The notes under the pieces: generated by a model | What the model was told of the DNA's origin: nothing | The model's input: the letters and a program-made list of their open reading frames with translations, nothing else | The model's database searches: none | Part shown: positions 50,042-59,427 of the stretch, in pieces | How positions within the stretch are numbered: the stretch's first letter is position 1 | Layout of the letters: each line of letters starts with the position of its first letter | Made by a program: the position numbers and the translations under genes | NCBI RefSeq assembly: GCF_017313265.1 | Contig: NZ_JAFLQZ010000018.1 | Coordinates: 61,528 to 125,527 of the forward strand | Direction: 5' to 3' | Source: Hymenobacter telluris | Lineage (GTDB): Bacteria > Bacteroidota > Bacteroidia > Cytophagales > Hymenobacteraceae | DNA length: 64,000 bases

Positions 50042-51064
50042 TTATCCCCACACTTTGGTGCCTTCGGTGCAGTTGCGGCACATTTCTATCTGGTCGCGGC
50101 CTTTGAGCAGGGAGGCGCGGAAGCTGCGGTACTTGGGGCCGTGCCAGAGCTGGCGGAAGGTTTGGGTTTGCAGGTCGCCGAGGCGGTATTCGGCGTCTTT
50201 GTCGAAGCAGCAGGGCACTACCAGGCCGTCCCAGGTGATAACGCAGCTGTGCCACATCTTCCAGCAGTGGTTGAGCAGCCGGTTCTTGATTTGCCAAGTG
50301 CCGTTACCGGTATTCTCGTAGCGCGAGTAATAGTCGATGGTCGGGATGAGCGGGGAGCCGTTTTGGTAGTCGTAGATCTGAGCGGTTTTAAACCACACGT
50401 CATCCACGCCCATTTCCTTGGCCAGCTGCCGGGCCTCATCCATCTGGTGCTCGTTGGGCCGCACCACCAGAAACTGAAACACCACCCGCGGCGTACTCGA
50501 TTTCAACTCTTTACGCCACTTCAGCAAATTGCGGGTGCCTTCCAGCACCTTGTCAATCTTGCCACCCACGCGGTATTGCTGGTACACTTCTTGGGTGGTA
50601 CCGTCCAGCGAAATAATCAGCCGGTCCAGCCCGCTCTCTACGGTGCGGCGGGCATTTTTGTCGTTGAGGTAGTGGGCGTTGGTGCTGGTGGCCGTGTAGA
50701 TGCCCTTGTCGGCGGCGTACTTCACCAAGTCCAGGAAATTAGGATGCAAGTACGGCTCGCCCTGAAAATAGAAAATCAGGTACCACAGCCGGGACGCCAC
50801 CTCATCTATCGTCTTCCGAAACAGGTCGTCGGGGAGCATGCCGGTGGGGCGCGTGAAGGAGCGTAGGCCGCTGGGGCACTCCGGGCAGCGCAGGTTGCAG
50901 CTGGTAGTTGGCTCGAAGCTAAGGGCCACCGGCAGCCCCCAATGCCGGGCCTTGCCGGTTAGCTTGCTCAGCGCGTAGCCGCCTACCACCTGCGCGGTAT
51001 TCCAGAGGCGGCGTGGCGTGGCCTTGGATAGGAAGTTAAGCGCATCGGTGAGCAGTGAGGCCAT
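50042..51064 (-). CDS. Radical SAM protein with SPASM domain
   Basis: 340 residues. The [4Fe-4S]/SAM motif CNLRCPEC has C56, C60 and C63 (Cx3Cx2C). Then come YLIFYFQGEPYLHPNFLDLVKYA (GGEP-like SAM motif), TATSTNAHYL and LIISLDGTTQEVYQQYRVGG. The C-terminal SPASM-like part has HCWKMWHSCVITWDGLVVPCCFDKDAEYRLGDL...CRNC with several Cys for auxiliary clusters. Members modify peptides, sugars or cofactors, or act as cell-wall enzymes. No precursor peptide gene is visible nearby. An N-terminal extension of 40 residues before the core could hold a binding region. Start is ATG at 51062-51064. Confidence 0.9.
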   Translation of the reverse strand: MASLLTDALNFLSKATPRRLWNTAQVVGGYALSKLTGKARHWGLPVALSFEPTTSCNLRCPECPSGLRSFTRPTGMLPDDLFRKTIDEVASRLWYLIFYFQGEPYLHPNFLDLVKYAADKGIYTATSTNAHYLNDKNARRTVESGLDRLIISLDGTTQEVYQQYRVGGKIDKVLEGTRNLLKWRKELKSSTPRVVFQFLVVRPNEHQMDEARQLAKEMGVDDVWFKTAQIYDYQNGSPLIPTIDYYSRYENTGNGTWQIKNRLLNHCWKMWHSCVITWDGLVVPCCFDKDAEYRLGDLQTQTFRQLWHGPKYRSFRASLLKGRDQIEMCRNCTEGTKVWG

Positions 51065-51211
51065 CAGGCGTAAAGGTAGACGCTATAGTTCGGTAGCATG
51101 AAACATCAACGGCAAGTAATAGTTAAAGCATGCTGTATCAGCTAATTTATTTAGTAGAAACCTAATCCTATTGGCTGTCGTTTAAAGACTTCCATCTAGC
51201 ATCAAGTAGCT

Positions 51212-51574
51212 ATGAAAATCCAAGTAGAAGAAGGACAAGAAAAAGGCTTCCTCCCCGACGGCCGCCACACTGTTGAAATAACTGATATTCAGGAGGGTAC
51301 CAGTGAGCACCAGAACGTGCCGTTCTTTGCGGCGCGTATGGAAAACGAAGACGGTTTCATCACCCAGCGCTTCTACACGTCTCCTAACGCCATGCCCATC
51401 CTGCTGTCGCTTTACTCGGCCGTAGGTATCCATCCCGAAGCTGGTAAAGACCTCGACACCAAGCAGCTACTCGGCAAGAAGGTTTCCATTGAAGTGGGTG
51501 AGCACAGTTACGCCGACCCAGCCACCGGCAACGAGCGGAGCATCAAGCAAGCCACCGGCTTCCGTACCGCGTAA
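51212..51574 (+). CDS. Small conserved protein, possibly OB-fold/DUF669-like (120 aa)
   Basis: 120 residues. The layout MKIQVEEGQEKGFLPDGRHTVEITDIQEGTSEHQNVPFFAARMENEDGFITQRFYTSP... followed by AMPILLSLYSAVGIHPEAGKDLDTKQLLGKKVSIEVGEH resembles phage-type DUF669 single-strand DNA-binding proteins (a beta-barrel start, a helix, then a GKKVxxxV strand). No other phage genes are near. It could be a chromosomal single-gene family; the DNA-binding role is inference. An intrinsic terminator lies 22 bases after the stop. Confidence 0.68.
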   Translation: MKIQVEEGQEKGFLPDGRHTVEITDIQEGTSEHQNVPFFAARMENEDGFITQRFYTSPNAMPILLSLYSAVGIHPEAGKDLDTKQLLGKKVSIEVGEHSYADPATGNERSIKQATGFRTA

Positions 51575-51595
51575 GGCCATTATAGGGCTTTAGAT

Positions 51596-51638
51596 AAACA
51601 GCCGCGCCTCCCAGGTTTATCGGGAAGCGCGGCTGTTT
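51596..51638. terminator. Bidirectional intrinsic terminator
   Basis: AAACAGCCGCGC (51596-51607) pairs exactly with GCGCGGCTGTTT (51627-51638), with an inner TCCC/GGGA pair in the loop. It lies between convergent genes. Confidence 0.9.
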
Positions 51639-51662
51639 GCAGTTGTTAAGCTGTCGAACTCC

Positions 51663-53147
51663 TTACTTGGCTATAGCCTCCGAAGGCATCAGGCTGGTGT
51701 AGGTGCTGGCCTTGCCAAACGATTCTTTGATTTCATCAACGGCGGCGTGGCTGCTCAGGCGCTTGGGCTTGGTATTGAGGAAGGTGCCGTCTTCGGCCAG
51801 CAGGAAATAAGCCGGCACGTCTTCTAGGGCATACGCCCGGGCTATTGGTGAGCGTAAGCCGCCATTGACGTGTACTTGCACGCCTGGCAATTTCTTACCT
51901 ACTACCAGCTGTTTCCAGGCGCCTTCGTTGTCGTCGATGGCAATGTTGACGAACACAATGTTTTTGCCTTCAAACTTCTTGGCCAGCTCGGCGGCGTAGG
52001 GCAGATCACGCAAGCACAGGCCGCTGGTGGTGCGCCAGAAGTTGATGTACACCAGCTTGCCCCGGAAGTCCTGCAGCCGCACGGTTTCGCCGGTGGCCGA
52101 GGTTAGCTCGAAATCGGGAGCGGGGGCACCAATGGCAAAGGCTTTATGCGTCTCGAAATCCTGCTGAAGAACCGGGAAGTAGCGGTTTTGGGTGTCAATG
52201 GTTTGAAAATCGGCCAGCATAGCCGCCGACTGCTTCACGTGCCCAAACCGGAATGACTCCTGCAAGATGCGGCCCATGATGATAGGCCGCACTGCACCAT
52301 TCAGCTGCGTTTTGGCAATGTCGTAGCAAACCTGGTAGAAGTCGGGGTGGTTGCGCTGCTTGCCTGCCGACACGGCCGAGTAGTGCACGTAGTTCAGCAA
52401 AAACTCCTGGTACGTTTCGCTTTTCATGGCCGCCTCACTGTTGATGAGGCTTTTGTCGTTCAGGAAGTCGTAATATGTTGGCGACATTTTCAGCCGCCCC
52501 TCGGTGGCTACCACCTGTTCCCGCAAATCCTGAAACGTAAGCCGGTCGTTGGCGTACGTGTAGTCGATTTCGGCCTGGGCGTAACGCTTAAACGCTTCGC
52601 TGAAATGGTTGTCTTCAATGGCATTGCCTAAAAACTTCTTCTCCTGCTTGCGGCGGTAGTCAAGAAACGACAGAAAAGCGGGTTCGTAGAGCATGATATT
52701 TTCAGGCAAAACCTGAAACCCATCATTTTCCACAAACTGCTCGTCTACTTCGGAGAGGTAGGTATTGGCTTCGGCGCCGCGGCCTTTATACTTGATACTG
52801 GTAGCCAAATCGGTGCCCTTGAAGCGAATATCCATGGCGTCGCCGGGCTCCAAAAACAGGTCGGTCACGTCGTCGCCATGCACTAGGTCGGCGCGGGCTG
52901 GGCCGTCTAGCTTGATGGCCATCTGGAACTCGCCTTTGTCGTTGAGCCTAGCGTAGGTGATTTGCTCTTTAGGGTCGAGCGGGTTTTCACGAACTGATAT
53001 GGCTACCGTATCGGAGGCGCGGCTGGTTACCTTGCCGGTCAGGGTTACGGTGCCTTGCGCCTGCGTGCCAAAAGAAAAAGCGCCTAGCCCGGCGGCCACC
53101 AGGGCACTCTTTAGAAAGCGAATAGCATACGGCATCTGAGCGGACAT
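51663..53147 (-). CDS. TlpA-like thioredoxin-fold protein with SxxC active site
   Basis: 494 residues with a signal peptide (SALVAAGLGAFSFGTQAQ). The first part (GTVTLTGKVTSRASDTVAISV...FLEPGDAMDI) is the DUF4369-like beta domain found before TlpA domains in the Bacteroidota. The last 150 residues are a thioredoxin fold: GAPAPDFELTSATGETVRLQDFRGKLVYINFWRTTSGLCLRDLPYAAELAKKF, then DVPAYFLLAEDG. The usual WCGPC is TSGLC, so the first Cys is replaced by Ser and the second is kept. Disulfide chemistry in the normal way should not occur. A role in periplasmic redox or cytochrome maturation is usual for the family but is doubtful here. Confidence 0.85.
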   Translation of the reverse strand: MSAQMPYAIRFLKSALVAAGLGAFSFGTQAQGTVTLTGKVTSRASDTVAISVRENPLDPKEQITYARLNDKGEFQMAIKLDGPARADLVHGDDVTDLFLEPGDAMDIRFKGTDLATSIKYKGRGAEANTYLSEVDEQFVENDGFQVLPENIMLYEPAFLSFLDYRRKQEKKFLGNAIEDNHFSEAFKRYAQAEIDYTYANDRLTFQDLREQVVATEGRLKMSPTYYDFLNDKSLINSEAAMKSETYQEFLLNYVHYSAVSAGKQRNHPDFYQVCYDIAKTQLNGAVRPIIMGRILQESFRFGHVKQSAAMLADFQTIDTQNRYFPVLQQDFETHKAFAIGAPAPDFELTSATGETVRLQDFRGKLVYINFWRTTSGLCLRDLPYAAELAKKFEGKNIVFVNIAIDDNEGAWKQLVVGKKLPGVQVHVNGGLRSPIARAYALEDVPAYFLLAEDGTFLNTKPKRLSSHAAVDEIKESFGKASTYTSLMPSEAIAK

Positions 53148-53327
53148 TTCAAGCGGATAACACGAGGATACTACCGTTAAGACACAGCCAAGCTAACAGC
53201 CCACAATTGCATCATTCGCGGTAAAAGTCAATTCACGTACCGAAGATAAGGTATTTAGGTTGTGATAATCCAATCCAACCAAAGCCTTTTTTTCGTTACC
53301 AAGCTTACTACACAGATTTTGCCTGTT

Positions 53328-54713
53328 TTATCCAAACAAACCCTGCAATACTTCATCTAATCGACCGGCGGGCTGCACCCGAATCCCGTAGCGGGACATG
53401 TCTAGGCCGCGCGCATTGAAATGGGAGATATACATCTCGGCAAATCCCAGCTTTTCGGCCTCACTCAGGCGTTGGTCGAGGCGGCTTACGGCCCTGATTT
53501 CTCCACTTAATCCCACTTCAGCCGCCAGGCAAATTTCGCCCCGAATCGGCAAGTCGTTGAGGCTACTAACCACGGCGGCGCACACCGCAAGGTCCAGCGC
53601 GGGATCATCGAGGCGCAGGCCGCCCGCAATGTTGAGAAACACGTCGTGCTGGCCCAAGCGCAGGCCGCTTCTCTTTTCGAGAACTGCCAGCAGCATATTC
53701 AGGCGCTTGGCATCGAAGCCTGTGGAACTGCGCTGAGGAGTGCCATAGGTGGCGGGCGTTACGAGGGCCTGCACTTCTACCAGCAGCGGCCGGTTGCCTT
53801 CCAGCGTAGCCCCAATGGCCATGCCGCTCAAGCTTTCGGTACGCTGGCTGAGCAGAATCTCGCTGGGGTTGCTAACCTGACGCAAACCAGTGCCTTGCAT
53901 CTCGTAAATACCCAGCTCGGAAGTGGAGCCGAAGCGGTTTTTGATGGTGCGCAGAATCCGGTAGCTCAGGTGTCGGTCGCCCTCAAATTGCAGCACGGTA
54001 TCTACCATGTGCTCCAATATTTTAGGACCAGCAATAGAGCCGTCTTTGGTGATGTGGCCGATAAGCAGCACCGGCGTACCGGTTTCCTTGGCGTACTTGA
54101 GTAGCTCCTGGGTGCACTCGCGCACCTGGCTCACCGACCCCGCCCCCGATTCTACGAGGCCCGAGTGCAAGGTTTGGATGGAATCGACGACTACCACATT
54201 GGGTTGCAGCTGGTCGATTTGCTTGAAGATGTTTTGGGTGTTGGTTTCGGTGAGGATGTAGCAATTCGGGTGCTGCTCGCCCAGCCGTTCGGCCCGCATC
54301 TTGATCTGCTGCTCGCTCTCCTCACCCGACACGTACAGCACCTTGAGCTGGCGCAACGTCATGGCAATCTGAAGCATGAGCGTGCTCTTGCCGATGCCCG
54401 GCTCACCGCCGATGAGCACCAACGAGCCCGGCACCAAGCCGCCGCCTAATACCCGGTCTAGCTCGCCATCCTGAGTACGGATGCGCGGCTCTTCTTCGAA
54501 CACGATGTCGGAAATGACGCGGGGGCGGGCCGCCTTGCTGGTGGTGCCCACCGAGGTGCTGGCTTTCCAGGCGTTGTTGGCCGTGGTTTCTTCTTTCTGA
54601 ATTACTTCTTCAACGTAGGTATTCCACTCGCCGCAACTCGGGCAGCGGCCTATCCATTTGGCCGATTGAGCACCGCAGTTTTGGCAGAAATAGAGGGTCT
54701 TGAGCTTGGCCAT
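53328..54713 (-). CDS. radA: DNA repair protein RadA
   Basis: 461 residues from the ATG at 54711-54713. It has an N-terminal zinc finger YFCQNCGAQSAKWIGRCPSCGEWNT (C10, C13, C24, C27). The RecA-like ATPase has Walker A GGEPGIGKSTLMLQIA near 97-112, YVSGEES, and VVVDSIQTL (Walker B); the RadA-specific KNRFG motif is near 255. The C-terminal half is a Lon-like domain (AGGLRLDDPALDLAVCAAVVSSL...GEICLAAEVGLSGEIRAV). RadA drives branch migration of recombination intermediates. The upstream start at 54770 would add 19 residues before the conserved MAKLKTLYFCQNCG and is rejected. Confidence 0.97.
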   Translation of the reverse strand: MAKLKTLYFCQNCGAQSAKWIGRCPSCGEWNTYVEEVIQKEETTANNAWKASTSVGTTSKAARPRVISDIVFEEEPRIRTQDGELDRVLGGGLVPGSLVLIGGEPGIGKSTLMLQIAMTLRQLKVLYVSGEESEQQIKMRAERLGEQHPNCYILTETNTQNIFKQIDQLQPNVVVVDSIQTLHSGLVESGAGSVSQVRECTQELLKYAKETGTPVLLIGHITKDGSIAGPKILEHMVDTVLQFEGDRHLSYRILRTIKNRFGSTSELGIYEMQGTGLRQVSNPSEILLSQRTESLSGMAIGATLEGNRPLLVEVQALVTPATYGTPQRSSTGFDAKRLNMLLAVLEKRSGLRLGQHDVFLNIAGGLRLDDPALDLAVCAAVVSSLNDLPIRGEICLAAEVGLSGEIRAVSRLDQRLSEAEKLGFAEMYISHFNARGLDMSRYGIRVQPAGRLDEVLQGLFG

Positions 54714-54801
54714 AGAGTACGAAAGGTGGGCTGTAATAAGCCCGCAGATGGTAAGGCTGAAAGCACCCAAAAAGTTGCCTACAATCAGTAAAATAGCTCG
54801 G

Positions 54802-55524
54802 CTATTTCATGACTGGCTGCCCATTGAAAGTATTGGCTAGCTCCACCATATCGTTGAAGCGGGCTCCCTTCTCTTTCAACTGAATGCGGGCGGACAGCGC
54901 GGTATTCGCACCAAAATAGGCACTCATGACCTTGGCAAATTCATTGTCGCCGCGCGGTACTTCGAGTAGCGGCCCGCCTTGGGTACGCACGTACCAGTAA
55001 TACTTGTCATGGGTGCCGGTCGATACAATCAGAGCGCCTACCGGCAGCGGAATAGGCACCAACATATCGTTTTTAGTTTTAGCATAGCCGAACAGCTCCA
55101 CCGGACCTGCTGCAACCAGGTTTTCAGCCAACAGGCCCAGCGGCTTGCCTTTCAAGTACAGGGCTTCGTAGTGATGCCCGTTTACGCTCATTCCTTTGAG
55201 GCGCTCCACACTTAGCGCTTTGGCCGGTGGTGGCGGAATTCGCTCAGGTGAAGTTTCGTAGCAAGCAACTTGGTCGAGAAAACATGTGGGCAAGGGCAGG
55301 TCATACGCCAAAAAAGCCGGCACCTGCTTACCAGTGGTAAACGTGAATACGGCTGGCACAGAACTCGGAGTGCCGTAGCGGGCCGCCCGCAACGAATCGA
55401 CGCGGGTAGCAACGCGCGCTGGCGTCTGGGCTTGGGCTGCTGATGCCAGGGTCAGAGCTAACCCTACGGCAAAGGCAATTGGCAAAGACAGTTGCCGGCA
55501 ACTAGATGATGGTTGTAGAAGCAT
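54802..55524 (-). CDS. Secreted hypothetical protein (240 aa)
   Basis: 240 residues, with a signal peptide (LSLPIAFAVGLALTLASAAQAQ). The mature protein has FAVFTFTTGKQVPAFLAYDLPLPTCFLDQVACYETSP-like strands, KALSVERLKGMSVNGHHYEALYLKGKPLG and a C-terminal ARIQLKEKGARFNDMVELANTFNG. I do not recognise a family. Two cysteines in the N-terminal third (TCFLDQVAC) may form a disulfide. It lies 88 bases upstream of radA on the same strand. Confidence 0.7.
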   Translation of the reverse strand: MLLQPSSSCRQLSLPIAFAVGLALTLASAAQAQTPARVATRVDSLRAARYGTPSSVPAVFTFTTGKQVPAFLAYDLPLPTCFLDQVACYETSPERIPPPPAKALSVERLKGMSVNGHHYEALYLKGKPLGLLAENLVAAGPVELFGYAKTKNDMLVPIPLPVGALIVSTGTHDKYYWYVRTQGGPLLEVPRGDNEFAKVMSAYFGANTALSARIQLKEKGARFNDMVELANTFNGQPVMK

Positions 55525-55698
55525 AGGCTACAAAGAAATCAAAATATAGGCAGGAGATAAGCTGCCTGCGCGGCCTGCCATCTGCTTTCCAAAACCGAGT
55601 CTGGAAATACCTTAATACTCAGTCTGGCCATCTGGTTTTCGCTGTATATTCACGCATAGCCTTCTTTTTTCTATACCAACCAACCCTACTCTTTCTGC

Positions 55699-58600
55699 AT
55701 GAAACACCTTTCCTCTCTGGGCCTGGCGCTGTTGCTAGGCGCGGCTCCGCTTTTGGCAGCCGCCCAACCGGCGCCGCCCACGGGCCGCTACGCGCTGCTG
55801 CTAGCTACCGGGCCAATTACGCCAGCGGCCAACTTCAACTCCTGGCTAGCACAGCCCGCCACAGCCCCTGCCGATGCGTGGCAAGGCCAAGTCTTCCGGC
55901 TGATGCAGTTCGAGCAGTTGCCCACTCAGGCGCAAAAGGCGGCTCTGGTTGCCGCCGGCGTTACGCTGCTCGATTATCTGCCCAAGAACGCCTGGACGGT
56001 GAGTATGCCGGCTACGCTGGCGCATCAGCGGCTGGCGGGGCTGGGGATTCGGAGCGTACAGGCCGTGCCCGCCAACTGGAAAAAGGCCGGCGACTTAGCT
56101 CAGAATCAGATTCCGGACCATATGCGGCGGCCAGGGGGCTTGGTGGAGGTGAACGTGTTGTACTACCGCACCGTCACGGCGGCGCAAGCGGCGCAGGCGT
56201 TGCGGCAAACCGAGTTTCAGGAGGCGGGCAAGCCGATGTTTCCGCAGCAGTTGCGGGTGCTGTGCCGCGAGGCCGACATCAGCCGGCTGGCGGCGTTGCC
56301 GTGGGTGAGTGCCATAGAGCCCGCCACGCCCCCCGCCGAGCCCGAGAACTTCCGGGGCCGCACCGACCACCGGGCCAACGCCATCAGCACCGACTATGGC
56401 GCGGGCCGGCACTATGATGGCCGGGGCGTAACGGTAGGCCACGGCGACGATGGGCGCATTGGGCCGCACATCGATTACCAAGGTCGTTTCGACCAGTCGG
56501 CGGCCGGGCCCAGCCAGGGCAACCACGGCGACCATGTGGCCGGTATTATCATGGGGGCCGGCAACATGGACCCGCGGGTGCGGGGGCAGGCCACGGCGGC
56601 TTTCAACCAGTATTTCACCTACCCCGCCAACCTCACCAGCGCCCCAGCGGCTTACGGTGATGCTCGGCGGGTGCGCGTAACCAACTCCAGCTACGGCGAC
56701 GGCAACAACGCGGGCTACACCAGCTTCACGCGCACCGTGGACCAGCAAACCCGGCAGCGGCCCTACCTGCTGCACGTGTTTTCGTCGGGCAACTCCGGCA
56801 CTTCTGATTATGGCTATGGCGCGGGCGCGGGCTGGGGCAACATCACGGGCGGCCACAAAATGGGCAAGAACGTGCTGACCGTGGGCAATGTGCTCTATAC
56901 CGATGCGCTGGCCGGTTCCAGTAGTCGCGGGCCAGCCAAGGACGGTCGCATCAAGCCGGAAGTATGCGCGGTAGGTACCGCCGTTACGTCTACGGTAGAC
57001 CCTAATACCTACGCTTCGTTTACGGGCACCAGCATGGCCTGCCCCGGCGTGGCCGGCGTTACGGCGCAATTGGTACACGCGTACCGCTCGCTCAACAGCA
57101 ACGCCGAAGCGCCCAGCGCGCTGCTGAAAGCAGCCTTGATGAACACCGCCGAAGACCTCGGCAACCCCGGCCCCGACTTCCGCTTTGGCTACGGCCGGGT
57201 GAATGCGCTGCGGGCCGTGCGGGTGCTGGAGCAGCGCACTTACCTGAAAGACTCGCTCACGACCGGCCAAACCAAAACCCACACCATTACGGTGCCGGCG
57301 GGCAAAAAGCAGTTCCGCGTGATGGTGTATTGGCATGACTATGAGGGCGCTATCAACTCCACCGAAAACCTCATCAACGACCTGAACATGCAGGTGGCCG
57401 CGCCCGGCGGCACCACCTACAACCCCTGGGTGCTCGACCACCGGCCCACCGTGGCGCAGCTCAACGCCAACGCCGTACGCGCCGTGGACTCGCTCAATAA
57501 CGTAGAGCAGGTGACGCTGGAAACGCCCGCAGCCGGTAGCTACTCCGTAACGGTGCGCGGCGCGGCCGTACCCCAGGGCCCCCAGACGTACTACCTGGTG
57601 TATAGCTACATCGAAGACGGCGTAGAGCTGACCTACCCGCTGGGTGGGGAAGGCTTAGTACCCGGCGAAACCGAAGTTATCCGCTGGGATGCCGCCGCCG
57701 GCACCGACCCGTTCAGCCTCGACTACACCACCGACAACGGCGCAACCTGGCTCCCGATTTCCGCTTCCGTAGCCGCCACCATCCGCCATTTCGACTGGAC
57801 GGTACCCGCCGGTGTATCGTCGGGGCGGGTGAAAGTGCGCGTGACGCGCGGCACGGCCAGCAGCCAATCAGTAGTGCCGCTTACCATTTCGGCGCTGCCC
57901 GCCAACCTGCGGCTGGGCTACGTGTGCCAGAACTCGGTGAAGCTGCAATGGGACTCGCTGACCACGGCCACTGGCTACGTGGTGTACAAGCTGGGCGCCG
58001 AGTACATGGACTCCGTAACGACCGTAACCCGCGCTTCGGTGGTACTGCCGGGCCTGGGCTTCGGGACCGAAAACTGGTACAGCATCCGGGCCATTGGGCC
58101 GAACGGCTTGCGGAGCCGCCGCACCCGCGCCCTCAATCAGCCGGCTCGGTTCTTCAACTGCCCTGGCCCGCCGTACATTGAGTTTCAGGCTAGCCGCACG
58201 CTGGTTTGCCCCGGTACGCCGGTTACCATCACCGACCAAAGCCAGTCGGCGCCCACGAGTTGGAGCTGGAGCGTGAGCCCAAGTGCGGGCGTTACGTTTG
58301 TGGGCGGCACCACGGCCACTTCGCAGAATCCGCAGCTGCAATTCACTACGCCCGGCACGTACTCTGTCACGCTGACGGCGACCAACAGCTACGGCGCTAC
58401 CAACCGTACCGAGGCCGCCCTGATTACCGTGACAACGGGCCAGGCCATTCCGTTTGCCCAGAACTTCACCACCGGCACGTTCCCGCCAACAGGCTGGCAG
58501 ATTGGCAACCCCACCAGCAACTTCACCTGGCAACTCAGCCCCTCCAACGTAATGGGTCCCGACACGCTGCTGCGCCCGGTGCCCATGGCCAACGACTACG

Positions 58601-59286
58601 CCGACCCCTTGCGCGGGGCCGAAGACTACCTGATTACGCCGCCCATGAACCTGGCGACCCTCAGCAGTGCCACTGCCAACCCGCGCGTGACGTTTTGGGT
58701 GGCGTATGCCGCCTACAGCGCCACGTATCAGGACGGCCTGCGGGTGGACATCAGCACCGACTGCGGGGTTACGTTCCAGCCGACCGGCTACCGCAAAACG
58801 GGCACCGCCTTTGCCACGGTTACCGGCTTCCAAACCAACGAATGGACGCCGACGCAGCCCGGCCACTGGCGCCGGGAGTCGATTGACTTGCTGCCCCTGC
58901 TGCCGGCCGGCCCCACCAACGCGGGCCGCATTATACTGCGCTTCACCAACCTCAACGACTACGGCAACAACCTCTACCTCACCAACATTCGGCTGCGGGA
59001 AGAGGTGGTACAGGGCACCACCAACCGCAAGGCCAACCTGGGGCTGCTGGGGGCGTATCCGGTGCCGTTTAGTGAAGAGCTGACGGTGAACCTGAACCCC
59101 ACCGCCGCCGGCCCGGCCACGCTGGTATTGCTGGATGCCTTGGGCCGCGAAGTCCACCACGAAACGCTCAGCTTGAGCCGCGGCCTTCAGCAGCACACCT
59201 TGGCCACCGGTACGCTGGCCTCGGGCGTGTACACGCTGCAATTGCGCACCAGTACGGGCAGCCAGCAACTGAAAGTGGTGAAATAG
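55699..59286 (+). CDS. T9SS-exported S8 family serine peptidase
   Basis: 1195 residues. A signal peptide (GLALLLGAAPLLAAAQ) and a propeptide-like region (about 30-215) precede a subtilisin-like domain. Catalytic residues fit Asp in VTVGHGDDGRIG (250/251), His276 in GNHGDHVAGIIMGAG and Ser445 in FTGTSMACPGVAG; the His motif has HGD instead of the usual HGT. Next come a jelly-roll P-like domain (KTHTITVPAGKKQFRVMVYWHD), a fibronectin-like part, a PKD domain (SWSWSVSPSAGVTF...TTPGTYSVTLTATNSYG) and a CBM/MAM-like region (QNFTTGTFPPTGWQIGN). The C-terminus AYPVPFSEELTVNLNPTAAG...LLDALGREVHHETLSLSRG...GVYTLQLRTSTG is a T9SS type A signal. It is likely an extracellular peptidase. Confidence 0.93.
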   Translation: MKHLSSLGLALLLGAAPLLAAAQPAPPTGRYALLLATGPITPAANFNSWLAQPATAPADAWQGQVFRLMQFEQLPTQAQKAALVAAGVTLLDYLPKNAWTVSMPATLAHQRLAGLGIRSVQAVPANWKKAGDLAQNQIPDHMRRPGGLVEVNVLYYRTVTAAQAAQALRQTEFQEAGKPMFPQQLRVLCREADISRLAALPWVSAIEPATPPAEPENFRGRTDHRANAISTDYGAGRHYDGRGVTVGHGDDGRIGPHIDYQGRFDQSAAGPSQGNHGDHVAGIIMGAGNMDPRVRGQATAAFNQYFTYPANLTSAPAAYGDARRVRVTNSSYGDGNNAGYTSFTRTVDQQTRQRPYLLHVFSSGNSGTSDYGYGAGAGWGNITGGHKMGKNVLTVGNVLYTDALAGSSSRGPAKDGRIKPEVCAVGTAVTSTVDPNTYASFTGTSMACPGVAGVTAQLVHAYRSLNSNAEAPSALLKAALMNTAEDLGNPGPDFRFGYGRVNALRAVRVLEQRTYLKDSLTTGQTKTHTITVPAGKKQFRVMVYWHDYEGAINSTENLINDLNMQVAAPGGTTYNPWVLDHRPTVAQLNANAVRAVDSLNNVEQVTLETPAAGSYSVTVRGAAVPQGPQTYYLVYSYIEDGVELTYPLGGEGLVPGETEVIRWDAAAGTDPFSLDYTTDNGATWLPISASVAATIRHFDWTVPAGVSSGRVKVRVTRGTASSQSVVPLTISALPANLRLGYVCQNSVKLQWDSLTTATGYVVYKLGAEYMDSVTTVTRASVVLPGLGFGTENWYSIRAIGPNGLRSRRTRALNQPARFFNCPGPPYIEFQASRTLVCPGTPVTITDQSQSAPTSWSWSVSPSAGVTFVGGTTATSQNPQLQFTTPGTYSVTLTATNSYGATNRTEAALITVTTGQAIPFAQNFTTGTFPPTGWQIGNPTSNFTWQLSPSNVMGPDTLLRPVPMANDYADPLRGAEDYLITPPMNLATLSSATANPRVTFWVAYAAYSATYQDGLRVDISTDCGVTFQPTGYRKTGTAFATVTGFQTNEWTPTQPGHWRRESIDLLPLLPAGPTNAGRIILRFTNLNDYGNNLYLTNIRLREEVVQGTTNRKANLGLLGAYPVPFSEELTVNLNPTAAGPATLVLLDALGREVHHETLSLSRGLQQHTLATGTLASGVYTLQLRTSTGSQQLKVVK

Positions 59287-59317
59287 GGCTTTTGCTTCGG
59301 CTTACTACTCTCACCTG

Positions 59318-59350
59318 GAAAGCGCCTCCACTCGGGGCGCTTTCTTGTTG
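59318..59350 (+). terminator. Intrinsic terminator of the subtilase gene
   Basis: GAAAGCGCC (59318-59326) pairs with GGCGCTTTC (59336-59344) around a 9-base loop, followed by TTGTTGTTG. Confidence 0.78.
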
Positions 59351-59427
59351 TTGTATATTTAGTAATCAGAATTATCCTGCTTTTTTCGTCAGGACCACCG
59401 TTCTTGCTGCTTATTCCACTCCCTGCT

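Noticed and set aside
51212..51574. Possible prophage remnant (DUF669-like protein)
   Set aside because: Only one gene has any phage-like trait, and the neighbours are ordinary chromosomal genes; no attachment site seen.
57868..59268. Minus-strand open frame of 466 codons
   Set aside because: Antisense to the C-terminal half of the S8 peptidase; no motif, Arg/Gly/His-rich.
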